The notes: a model not told the origin generated them from the sequence alone. Shown: positions 1-5,947, counted from the stretch's first letter. The stretch is DNA of 7,177 nt from Microcaldota archaeon (GCA_023248665.1 JAHFEC010000061.1:1-7177), one strand, 5' to 3'. Translations and numbers: made by a program.

Positions 1-859
1 CCGAGTGCCTGAACTGGTGCACCCACACCCGTTTGCCCAAGTTGGCCCGAAGGCCGAGATGGTGGACGATGTAGCGCAAGCCCCGGTCAGTGAGCGGCTG
101 CTCATGGCGGTTGGCGCTGTTGGACAGCCATAACGGAGCGTTTTGGTCGTTGCGGCGGGGATGCTTGTTGAGATAGGCACGGAGGTAATCCACGCTCTCC
201 ACGAGGGGGAATTTGCGCACGCGGGGCGTGCTGGAAGAGGCGCGAACCTTGGAGGTGCGAAGATGGAGAAGATAGAAATTGCCCTTGTCCTCGATGTCGC
301 CCAAGGTGAGCTTGAGAAATTCCGAGGCGCGGGCCCCGCTTTCCCAGAGGCAGTACGTGATGGCGGATTCCATCTCGTTGTTGCACACCTTGAGGATTTT
401 CTGCAAATCCTCGTGCGAGAGGATGTCGCGGCTCTCAAGCACGGTGGTCTCGAAGTTCAATTCCGTGCGGTTGATTTTCTGAACGCTGTGGGGGAACGCA
501 TCTCCGCCATTGAGGAATTTGTAGAATGTCTTGAGGGCGAAGGCCTTGCGCAGCTTGGACCAGCCCGCGTAATCGGTGCGGCGCAGCTCGGCGATCAGCT
601 CGTTGATGTCGTCGCGGTTGCACTCCATCCAGGGCTTCTTGATGCGCTGGCCGAACCACATGATGTCGTCAATAAGTGAGCGGCAGCGGGAAATCGAGAT
701 GCCTTTGGCCTCCATATGGCTTATAAATTTCAGGAGGTCTTGTTTATTAGCCGGCAAGAAGGCCTTGTCCGTTTTGAGCGAATTCTTGAAATGGGCGAGC
801 CGGACCGCATCGTAGGATGCGTCGCCTGCATATGGAGGCTTTGAAGCGGACAAATCCAT
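1..859 (-). CDS. Tyrosine recombinase / archaeal XerA-like integrase, C-terminus cut by window edge
   Basis: This is a site-specific recombinase that cuts and rejoins DNA through a catalytic tyrosine. The visible 286 codons begin at the ATG at 859-857 (MDLSASKPPY) and run off the left edge. Residues about 20-120 form a helical SAM-like core-binding region. The catalytic part starts near 145 (LSHEDLQKIL). Catalytic residues seen are Arg177 in SGARASEFLKL, the beta-hairpin Lys204 in LRTSKVRA, and the H281-x-x-R284-H285 box in HQFRHS. The last catalytic His/Trp and the nucleophilic Tyr would lie beyond the edge, so intactness cannot be judged. The start is supported by a TATA element centred about 26 bases upstream, which fits a leaderless mRNA. 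The gene is divergent from tRNA-Trp, a common integration target. It could be an element integrase or a chromosomal XerA-type dimer-resolution enzyme. The family call is firm; the role is open. Confidence 0.9.
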   Translation of the reverse strand, partial: MDLSASKPPYAGDASYDAVRLAHFKNSLKTDKAFLPANKQDLLKFISHMEAKGISISRCRSLIDDIMWFGQRIKKPWMECNRDDINELIAELRRTDYAGWSKLRKAFALKTFYKFLNGGDAFPHSVQKINRTELNFETTVLESRDILSHEDLQKILKVCNNEMESAITYCLWESGARASEFLKLTLGDIEDKGNFYLLHLRTSKVRASSSTPRVRKFPLVESVDYLRAYLNKHPRRNDQNAPLWLSNSANRHEQPLTDRGLRYIVHHLGLRANLGKRVWVHQFRHS

Positions 860-881
860 GAGAATGTAAATGCGTAGGAAG

Positions 882-889
882 TATATAAA
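882..889. promoter_or_regulatory. TATA element between the recombinase and tRNA-Trp
   Basis: TATATAAA on the plus strand reads TTTATATA on the minus strand. Its centre is about 26 bases before the recombinase ATG, the normal archaeal TATA-to-start distance, so that mRNA would be leaderless. On the plus strand the same element would start transcription about 8 bases before the tRNA 5' end, leaving a short leader for RNase P. A second AT-rich candidate for the tRNA, GTAAATAAT, lies at 896-904. The recombinase assignment is the better supported one; dual use is inference. Confidence 0.55.
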
Positions 890-919
890 TGTATCGTAAA
901 TAATCCGGTAGTAGTCCAC

Positions 920-1081
920 GGGGTCGTGGCGTAAGCTGGTAGCGCGGCAGGCTCCAGGAAGCCTTTTCTTTCTAGGAAAGAAAAGCCTTCAGGGAAAAGA
1001 AAGTCCAGAAGGCATTTTCCGACAAGAAAGAATTTGGCATTAAGAAACCTGCATGTTAGGGTTCAAATCCCTACGATCCCA
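920..1081 (+). tRNA. tRNA-Trp (anticodon CCA) with an 89-nt intron
   Basis: The gene folds as a full cloverleaf. The acceptor GGGGTCG (920-926) pairs with CGATCCC (1074-1080), with one G-T pair. The D stem is 929-932/942-945, with GG at 938-939. The anticodon stem is GCAGG (947-951) with CCTGC (1048-1052). The T stem TAGGG/CCCTA holds the loop TTCAAAT. The spliced anticodon loop is CTCCAGA with CCA at 954-956, so it reads tryptophan codons. The discriminator is A1081, and CCA is not encoded. A15 and T48 can form the Levitt pair. The exons are 920-957 and 1047-1081, giving a mature length of 73 before CCA addition. An intron between positions 37 and 38 is typical of archaeal tRNA-Trp. The gene is divergent from a tyrosine recombinase. 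Confidence 0.92.
958..1046 (+). other. tRNA-Trp intron (position 37/38)
   Basis: The boundaries are set by the loop CTCCAG|A. A bulge-helix-bulge can be drawn with 3-nt bulges 956-958 and 1045-1047, both cut after the second base. The central 4-position helix 952-955 with 1041-1044 has only two Watson-Crick pairs (C-G, T-A) plus C/A and C/T mismatches. The inner helix is A959-T1040, GCC 961-963 with GGC 1036-1038, then 966-973 with 1025-1032. A competing local hairpin pairs 958-961 and 963-972 with 987-990 and 976-985 (14 pairs, one mismatch, loop TAG). GGAAAA 993-998 can pair with TTTTCC 1015-1020. Unlike many euryarchaeal tRNA-Trp introns, it shows no box C (RTGATGA) or box D (CTGA), so it is probably not a C/D guide RNA. 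Confidence 0.75.
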
Positions 1082-1086
1082 AGGAC

Positions 1087-1092
1087 TTTTTT
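1087..1092 (+). terminator. T-run terminator after tRNA-Trp
   Basis: TTTTTT begins 5 bases after the discriminator base and continues into a pyrimidine stretch up to 1100. Oligo-T runs are the usual intrinsic terminators in archaea. It also forms the left edge of an inverted repeat, but archaeal termination does not need the hairpin. Confidence 0.6.
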
Positions 1093-1116
1093 CTTTCTCC
1101 TGCGGAGAAAGAAAAA
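1088..1116. repeat. Perfect 13-bp inverted repeat, loop TGC
   Basis: TTTTTCTTTCTCC at 1088-1100 is the exact reverse complement of GGAGAAAGAAAAA at 1104-1116, with a 3-base loop. It sits directly after the tRNA. Its right arm runs into the first unit of the 40-bp tandem repeat. The arm resembles the hairpin in the tRNA intron (TTTTCTTTC/GAAAGAAAA at 964-972/976-984). It may support termination, protect the tRNA trailer, or be a recombinase-related site; the sequence does not decide. Confidence 0.8.
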
Positions 1117-1211
1117 CCCCCACTAAAAAAAGAAAGAGGGCTATGTGGAAGAAAAACCCCCACTAAAAAAAGAAAGAGGGCCGTGTGGAAGAAAAACCCC
1201 CACTAAAAGAA
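1111..1211. repeat. 40-bp tandem repeat, 2.5 copies
   Basis: Units are 1111-1150, 1151-1190 and a partial 1191-1208, which diverges soon after CACTAAAA. Each unit begins GAAAAACCCCCACTAAAA, followed by an A/G-rich stretch and a GTGTGG/ATGTGG end. The two full units differ at only two positions (1142-1143 TA against 1182-1183 CG). There are no spacers. The array ends just before the carbonic anhydrase-like gene, so it occupies its presumed promoter/leader region. The near identity suggests recent duplication or correction. Function is unknown. Confidence 0.9.
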
Positions 1212-1223
1212 AGTGCGATTTCC

Positions 1224-1682
1224 ATGTCTTTCATCCATCCCAAATCCGACGTCGATGAAAAAGCCAAATTGGGCCGGAACGTCTACGTCGCCGCTTTCGC
1301 GGCCGTGCGGGCCGACGAGGGCGAAATCCAGATTGGCGACTGCACCTCCATCCAGGAATCCTGCGTGGTGCACGGGAGGAACGTCCGGATCGGCCATCAC
1401 GTGACGGTCGGGCACGGGGCCATCGTGCACGGCTGCCAAGTCGGCGACCACGTGCTCGTCGGCATGCATGCCACGCTCCTGAGCGGTTGCCAGATCGGCG
1501 AATATTCCATCATCGCGGCCGGCGCCCTGGTTCTGGAGAATGCTCTCATCCCGCCCAAAAGCGTGGTCATGGGCGTGCCGGGAAAAGTGGTGCGCCAAAC
1601 CAGCGACGACGACGTCAAACGGATCTGTTTCTCAGCGCAAAGCTATCTGGACAAGCTCAAAGCGATGGGCAAATCCGACTGA
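1224..1682 (+). CDS. Gamma-class carbonic anhydrase-like hexapeptide-repeat protein (YrdA/PaaY/CamH type)
   Basis: The protein has 152 residues if it starts at ATG 1224. An upstream in-frame GTG (1185) lies inside the 40-bp repeat, and residues encoded from there do not look conserved, so I chose 1224. Repeated [LIV]-G-x-x-x steps from about residue 16 to 120 predict a left-handed beta-helix that forms trimers, followed by a C-terminal helix. Residues matching the gamma carbonic anhydrase active site are Arg29 and Asp31 (VRAD), Gln44, and zinc ligands His50, His64 and His69 (VVHG, VGHGAIVHG), with the expected 5-residue spacing of the last two. The ending VMGVPGKVVR is typical of the family. 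It probably acts in the cytoplasm. It could hydrate CO2, but many such proteins are inactive or act on other small substrates. It lacks the acidic loop of the Methanosarcina Cam prototype. Confidence 0.88.
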   Translation: MSFIHPKSDVDEKAKLGRNVYVAAFAAVRADEGEIQIGDCTSIQESCVVHGRNVRIGHHVTVGHGAIVHGCQVGDHVLVGMHATLLSGCQIGEYSIIAAGALVLENALIPPKSVVMGVPGKVVRQTSDDDVKRICFSAQSYLDKLKAMGKSD

Positions 1683-1687
1683 GCCCC

Positions 1688-1694
1688 TTTTTTT
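1688..1694 (+). terminator. T-run terminator after the carbonic anhydrase-like gene
   Basis: CCCC is followed by seven T residues starting 6 bases after the stop codon. This fits an archaeal oligo-T terminator and suggests that the gene is transcribed alone rather than into the downstream pair. Confidence 0.55.
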
Positions 1695-1740
1695 CCGGCC
1701 CGCGCAAGCGCCTGTGTTTTCTGTCACGTTTCGTCCACAA

Positions 1741-1862
1741 ATCCAATTATAAACAATATATTTCATATCTTCAATGTGGAATTGCACGGGCCGGATAAGA
1801 TGTGTCCAAGTTAATATATACATGTTTTTAAGTTTTTGTGCACATATAAATAGCGTGATGTT
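1741..1862 (+). promoter_or_regulatory. AT-rich promoter island upstream of the hypothetical gene
   Basis: This stretch is far richer in A+T than its coding neighbours. It holds three TATA-like elements: ATTATAAACAATATATT near 1746-1762, TTAATATATA at 1811-1820, and CATATAAATAG at 1842-1852. The middle one would place a transcription start near 1842, giving a leader of about 20 bases that includes GTGATG at 1855-1860. That motif matches the 3' part of the archaeal Shine-Dalgarno sequence (GGTGAT) but stands only a few bases before the ATG at 1863. Two TTTTT runs (1825-1829, 1833-1837) lie between the elements. No small gene or RNA could be recognised here. Confidence 0.45.
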
Positions 1863-2411
1863 ATGGACCTCTCCCTTCGCCCGAATGCCTGCCCAAAAGT
1901 GCTTTCCCAAATCAAGTTCCAGTCCTTGAAATTCGTGATCGCAATCGCCGTGCTCAAATCGCTTGATCGCGCCGATGGCGTCAAAAACGCGTCCCGCGCC
2001 CCGTCTCCGGGAAGGAAGACGAGCGCCAAGCCCCTTCCGCTCATCGAGTCCATCCTGTCTGGGGAGCCGGTGTCCAAGCCAGTTTCCAAGGACGAAATAC
2101 AGAAATTGGCCGATCTTCTGGCCAACGGCGACGTCCGCACCAAAGATAAAGAAGTCAAAGCGCGCCTCTTGGCGTCCGCCACGTCCGAGGAGAACTCCGA
2201 GCAGATGCTGATGCTCGCCGCCATTCCCGGGCAGCAGACCTATCTGCTGCTGGACGAGGATTATGGCGCGGTGGCGTCCTTGCATCGGGACCTCTGGCCC
2301 TCCGCAAAACCAGACGTGCTCATCATCCATAACTTGAGCACTCGGTACGGATACAGCCAGAAAACGATCGTGGCCGCTTTCAACCAGATGGCTCAATCCA
2401 TCAATCTCTGA
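1863..2411 (+). CDS. Hypothetical protein, 182 aa, upstream partner of a kinase-like gene
   Basis: I do not recognise this family. The start at ATG 1863 is the first possible one, since an in-frame TAG lies at 1851-1853, and GTGAT just upstream can act as a weak ribosome site. Residues 1-40 are mildly hydrophobic (VIAIAVL) but too short and charged for a membrane anchor. Residues 41-75 are Pro/Ser/Lys-rich and look like a flexible linker. Residues 75-182 look folded, alternating helix and strand, with QQTYLLLDEDYGAV and KPDVLIIHNLSTRYGYSQ as the most structured stretches. There is no signal peptide, zinc motif or classical receiver Asp/Lys set that I can see. The kinase-like gene starts 47 bases later on the same strand, so the two may be cotranscribed; a partner, input or output role for the kinase is only inferred. 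Confidence 0.75.
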   Translation: MDLSLRPNACPKVLSQIKFQSLKFVIAIAVLKSLDRADGVKNASRAPSPGRKTSAKPLPLIESILSGEPVSKPVSKDEIQKLADLLANGDVRTKDKEVKARLLASATSEENSEQMLMLAAIPGQQTYLLLDEDYGAVASLHRDLWPSAKPDVLIIHNLSTRYGYSQKTIVAAFNQMAQSINL

Positions 2412-2430
2412 TTTAGCCTGATACGCCCGC

Positions 2431-2436
2431 TTTAAT
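2431..2436 (+). promoter_or_regulatory. Weak TATA-like element before the kinase-like gene
   Basis: TTTAAT lies about 25 bases before ATG 2459, the distance expected for a leaderless archaeal transcript. It is a short, weak match. Cotranscription with the gene upstream is equally possible. Confidence 0.3.
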
Positions 2437-2458
2437 CGTTCAAAAAAAGGTTAGTGTG

Positions 2459-3907
2459 ATGAAGAGCAAAATCCCAGTCGAACGCAAAACCCCGGAGGAC
2501 AAACCATCGTCCAAGGGTTCCTTCACGAATCCGGCGGCTTCCCTCCGTTCCCCCCAGGCCGAGTCCATCATCGTGCCCCGGATCCTGGCCGGGCGGGATG
2601 TTCAGCTCATCAAAGAGCAGGAGCAACACGACCTCAAGAACCTCTTCTCCGGGCTGAAGCAGAGCAGCATGGATTGCAAGGCCCGGGTGCTGGACCCGTT
2701 GCTCGATGACGACGTCCGGCGCCCCCTCCTCCCGGAGATCGAGGCCAAGTACGCGCTCTTTTGCGAGAATATCGAGCGCATGGGAGCCATCAACCGGAGC
2801 AGCATCGACGCCTTCACCCTCATTGTCGAAGGGAATCTGGACGATGCCGCCATAAACGAGATGCTCTCCGCCCACGCCGAGAACGGCGAAGCCATCCTGG
2901 GCCATTTCCACGAGAGAATCGGCGCCCATCCCGCTTCCCCCTCCGACGCCTATCTTCGCTCGATCCAGTCGGAGCTTGGGGAGCAGCTGGACAGCCATTT
3001 CTTCAGCCAGGCCGTCCGCTCCCTCCGCCATGACTTCGGATGTGCCGACCTCCCCGCATTGTGCCTGGGCATCCTGGAGGATCTCCGGCGCCCGGAGGGC
3101 CTTTGGCCGGGCATCGGGGACGCCGACCCGAAGCTCCAGGAGTTCCGCGAACTCGCCTCTTCGCTGAAGAAACTCGTCCGCGTCCTATCCATCAAAAGCC
3201 GCTTGGGCGGCGATCCCGCCGACGTGCTGGTGCGCAACGGCCATTCCATCCTCGGATGCGCGGACGAGCAGTTGAGGGCCATCTCCCAGATCATTGGCGC
3301 CCTGCCGGCCCAGGATCCGCTCGCCATCGAGCTCTTGCGGCTCAAGGCCGGCATGTTCAACCAGAAAGAGGAGATGCTCCGCTCGCTCGCCTCCGTCCAC
3401 TCGTTCTCCAAGAGCGGCCAGTACGCGGTCAATCTGCAGCAGACCGATCTCATCGCGCTCAGCGCGAACGTGGTGCGCAAAGCCCTCGTCAAAAAACCCG
3501 GCATCCTTAGCATCGTGTGGGAAGGGGCGTTGGCCGACCCGCCCCGCTCGCGCCATTCGTTCGTCAAAGAGCTTGACCCGCTCCTGATGGATTACGCGCT
3601 GATCAACGTCGTCTCCAATGCCCTCAAGTATGCCAAAGAAGAGATCCGCGTGGGCATCCGAGCCGACCGCAAGAGCATCCGGATCTGGGTGCGCGACGAC
3701 GGGATCGGCATGACCGAAGAAGAGGCCTCTCGCGCATTCGTCCGCGGGGTCAAGAATGAGAACGCGACCGAGGACTCCACCGGTTTCGGCCTGAATTTCG
3801 CGCAAGAGACGGCCAAGCTCTTCGACGCCCGGATCGAGATCGCCGATCCCGGCCCCCGCGGCGGGGGAGAGCAGACGACCTTCCTGATCACGATCAAGCG
3901 CGGATGA
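2459..3907 (+). CDS. Soluble histidine-kinase-like protein with C-terminal HATPase domain
   Basis: This is probably a cytoplasmic signalling ATPase/kinase; no membrane segment or signal peptide is visible. A GTG at 2456 directly precedes the chosen ATG, and residues below are numbered from that GTG. Residues 375-483 form a GHKL/HATPase_c domain: N box LINVVSNALKYA (382-393), G1 RDDGIGM (413-419), G2 STGFGLNFAQE (441-451). The preceding LQQTDLIALSANVVRKAL is the usual lead-in. The N-terminal 370 residues are mostly helical and match no sensor domain that I recognise. Candidate phosphoacceptor boxes are H58 (QHDLKNLFSGL, the best match), H192 (RHDFGCAD) and H263 (GHSILGCAD). H58 and H192 are much farther from the N box than the usual 100-120 residues; H263 is at the right distance but has a poor motif. 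No receiver domain is fused and no response regulator gene is in the window. The ATPase call is sure; the kinase chemistry is not. Confidence 0.85.
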   Translation: MKSKIPVERKTPEDKPSSKGSFTNPAASLRSPQAESIIVPRILAGRDVQLIKEQEQHDLKNLFSGLKQSSMDCKARVLDPLLDDDVRRPLLPEIEAKYALFCENIERMGAINRSSIDAFTLIVEGNLDDAAINEMLSAHAENGEAILGHFHERIGAHPASPSDAYLRSIQSELGEQLDSHFFSQAVRSLRHDFGCADLPALCLGILEDLRRPEGLWPGIGDADPKLQEFRELASSLKKLVRVLSIKSRLGGDPADVLVRNGHSILGCADEQLRAISQIIGALPAQDPLAIELLRLKAGMFNQKEEMLRSLASVHSFSKSGQYAVNLQQTDLIALSANVVRKALVKKPGILSIVWEGALADPPRSRHSFVKELDPLLMDYALINVVSNALKYAKEEIRVGIRADRKSIRIWVRDDGIGMTEEEASRAFVRGVKNENATEDSTGFGLNFAQETAKLFDARIEIADPGPRGGGEQTTFLITIKRG

Positions 3908-3940
3908 ACCCCGGCCGTCTTCGTCGTCCGCGACGCCGCG

Positions 3941-3962
3941 TTCAATCTTTCCTCTTTCTTGC
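3941..3962 (+). terminator. Pyrimidine-rich tract after the kinase-like gene
   Basis: A T/C-rich stretch with CTTTCC and CTCTTTCTT lies 34-55 bases past the kinase stop and overlaps the 3' end of the convergent transketolase gene. It could end plus-strand transcription, but the longest T run is only three, so support is weak. Confidence 0.25.
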
Positions 3963-5945
3963 CGCCATCTCTTTTGCCTTGGCGGCGATGTGCTCGGCCG
4001 AAAGTCCGAAGTGCCGGATGAGCTCCCAGGCCCCGCCCGACTCGCCGAACCGATCCTCCACGCCAATCATGTCGAACACGACCGGATGGCCGTAGAGCGA
4101 GGGCTCGCTCATCAGCGCCGCCGCCACCAGATTGCCCAAGCCCCCTTTCTGGTGCTCTTCGACCGAAAGGACGGCGCCCGTCTCCTTCGCCGCGGCGATG
4201 ATCGCCTTCTTGTCCAGCGGCTTGAGCGTGGACATGTTCAGCACGCGGGCATCGAGGCCGATTTCCTCCTTGAGTATCCACGCCGCCCGCATCGCTTCGG
4301 CCACTTGCGGCCCGCAGGAAATGATGGCGATCGATTCGTTCCCGTTCCCGGCCTCCGAGGCGAGCCGGTGGCCGAAGGCATCCGCGAATCTCTCTTTCTC
4401 CCCATGATAACGGATGACGGTGGCGTTCCCGAACTTGTAGGGCGTATCCTCGCGCGAGATGATCGGCGTGGCCTCGCGCGCGTAGCGGATATAGCACGGC
4501 CCGTCTATCCCGATCATGGCGTGCGTCGCCTTCTTCGTCTCCACCGAATCCGAAGGGACAAGGAGGTTCATGTTGGGCAGGCCCGCGATCTGGAAAAACT
4601 CCTCCAGCGCCTGATGCGTCGCCCCGTCCGGGCCGACCGACACGCCGCCGTGAGCGCCCGCGATTTTGACGTTGTAGTTGCCATACGCCACCGTGGTGCG
4701 TATCTGGTCCAGCGCGCGCCCGGCCGCGAACACCCCGTACGTGCCAAAAAACGGGATCTTGCCCTCCTTGGCCATGCCGGCCGCCACGCAGGTGCCCGAC
4801 TGCTCCGCGATGCCCATCGAGAACCAGCGTTCTTTGCGCTCCGGCTTTCCCTCATGGAACATGTTGATGCAGATCGAGCCGGATATGTCGGCCCCCAAGG
4901 CCACCACGTTCGGATCGGGATTCTCGGCCAGCTCCTCGCCGAATCCGAAGCGGGAGGCTTTCATCTCCGCCTTCATATTTTCCTGCGCGTTCCACCCGTA
5001 ATTCTTGGAGAATTTGGGCATCGAGCCCTCAAGCCGCTCGTCCGTTTTTTTCTGGTATTCTTGCGCGAGCCTGATCATCTCGTCTTTGGGCAAATATTGC
5101 ACATCCAGCTCCTTGAGCGCCGCATCCAGCTGCTCCAAGTTCGGCGCTTTTCCGTGCCAGCCCGCCTGCCCCTCCATGAAGGACACGCCCTTGCCTTTTA
5201 CGGTCTTGGCGATGATGACGCTGGGTTTTCCTTTGGTGCGCGCGGCTTCCTCGAACGCCGAGATCAGGGCCTCCACGTCATGGCCGTCCACAACGATCGC
5301 ATGCCAGCCGAACGAACGGTATCTCTCCTCGAGCGGCTCGATGTTCATGACCTCGCGTACGTATCCGTCGATCTGTAGGCGGTTGCCGTCCACCACGCCG
5401 ACGAGGTTGTCCAGCTTGTAGTGCGACGCTTCCATCGCCGCCTCCCAAATCTGGCCTTCCTGCTGCTCGCCGTCGCCCATCAGGCAGAAGCAACGGTAAT
5501 CCTTCCTGTCCAGCCGGGCCGCCAGCGCGTCGCCCACCGCGACGGAAAGCCCCTGCCCCAAGCTCCCACACGAAATCTCGACGCCTTTGCATTTGCGGCG
5601 GTCCGGGTGCCCCTGGAACGGGCTTCCCAATTTTCGCAAAGTAGCCGTCTCTTTCACGTCGAAATAGCCGCAATAGCCCAAGGAAGCGTACCAAGCCGGC
5701 GCCTTGTGCCCCGCCGAGAAGAACATCCGGTCCCGTCCGTCCCATTCCGGCTCGTGGGGTTTGTGCCGCATCGCGCGAAGGAAGGCGACCGCCAGAATAT
5801 CCATCGAAGAAAGCACGCCTCCCGAATGGCCCGAGCCGGCGCAATGAATCGAGATGAGCGAATAGCCCCGCATCCGGGCGGCGGCCTTTCGGATATCCTC
5901 CGCCGAGAAATGTTTCTCCTTTCCGTCTTTGTCCATCATGGCCAT
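3942..5945 (-). CDS. tkt: Transketolase, full-length single chain
   Basis: The thiamine diphosphate and Mg2+-dependent enzyme moves two-carbon ketol units between sugar phosphates. It links glycolysis with pentose and erythrose 4-phosphate supply in the cytoplasm. The 667 residues carry all the parts. The N-terminal half has GSGHSGG (His40), SAGH (His80), GHP (His113), the cofactor motif GDGEQQEG (157-164) and Asn188. The pyrimidine-binding half has catalytic Glu381 in GIAEQ and AHGG (His432), followed by the C-terminal domain from about 505. Many archaea split this enzyme into two proteins; here it is one. Residues about 513-536 look like an insertion compared with the usual short turn before the C-terminal strand. 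Starts at 5945, 5939 or 5936 are possible; GAGTGATG (5955-5948) is the ribosome site and spaces best to 5939. It lies 64 bases after the aminotransferase gene and converges on the kinase gene, 34 bases apart. Confidence 0.95.
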   Translation of the reverse strand: MAMMDKDGKEKHFSAEDIRKAAARMRGYSLISIHCAGSGHSGGVLSSMDILAVAFLRAMRHKPHEPEWDGRDRMFFSAGHKAPAWYASLGYCGYFDVKETATLRKLGSPFQGHPDRRKCKGVEISCGSLGQGLSVAVGDALAARLDRKDYRCFCLMGDGEQQEGQIWEAAMEASHYKLDNLVGVVDGNRLQIDGYVREVMNIEPLEERYRSFGWHAIVVDGHDVEALISAFEEAARTKGKPSVIIAKTVKGKGVSFMEGQAGWHGKAPNLEQLDAALKELDVQYLPKDEMIRLAQEYQKKTDERLEGSMPKFSKNYGWNAQENMKAEMKASRFGFGEELAENPDPNVVALGADISGSICINMFHEGKPERKERWFSMGIAEQSGTCVAAGMAKEGKIPFFGTYGVFAAGRALDQIRTTVAYGNYNVKIAGAHGGVSVGPDGATHQALEEFFQIAGLPNMNLLVPSDSVETKKATHAMIGIDGPCYIRYAREATPIISREDTPYKFGNATVIRYHGEKERFADAFGHRLASEAGNGNESIAIISCGPQVAEAMRAAWILKEEIGLDARVLNMSTLKPLDKKAIIAAAKETGAVLSVEEHQKGGLGNLVAAALMSEPSLYGHPVVFDMIGVEDRFGESGGAWELIRHFGLSAEHIAAKAKEMAARKRKD

Positions 5946-5947
5946 TT

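Noticed and set aside
143..679. Plus-strand open frame of 178 codons in the recombinase region
   Set aside because: The minus strand here encodes the recombinase with its catalytic Arg, Lys and HxxR motifs; the plus frame is its shadow.
958..1046. Box C/D guide RNA within the tRNA-Trp intron
   Set aside because: No RTGATGA box C or CTGA box D can be found in the intron.
1057..1081. A second copy of the tRNA 3' end as an attachment site in the window
   Set aside because: No other copy of this segment was seen between 1 and 7177, so element boundaries cannot be set here.
1111..1211. CRISPR array
   Set aside because: The 40-bp units are directly adjacent with no unique spacers, and no cas gene is present.
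1185..1223. N-terminal extension of the carbonic anhydrase-like protein from an upstream GTG
   Set aside because: These codons come from the tandem repeat, and family similarity begins at MSFIHP encoded from 1224.
857..1874. Similar N-termini (MDLS) of the recombinase and the 182-aa protein
   Set aside because: The match covers only four residues, the DNA differs at wobble bases and nothing after it aligns; it is most likely chance.
3185..4066. Minus-strand open frame opposite the kinase-like gene (also 1632-2396, opposite the hypothetical gene)
   Set aside because: Both are antisense to better coding candidates with start signals, show low-information composition and carry no domain.
3990..5378. 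A 462-codon open frame on the plus strand across transketolase
   Set aside because: It is antisense to a clear transketolase, its product is dominated by Arg, His, Leu and Asp as expected for an antisense GC-rich shadow, and it has no recognisable motif.
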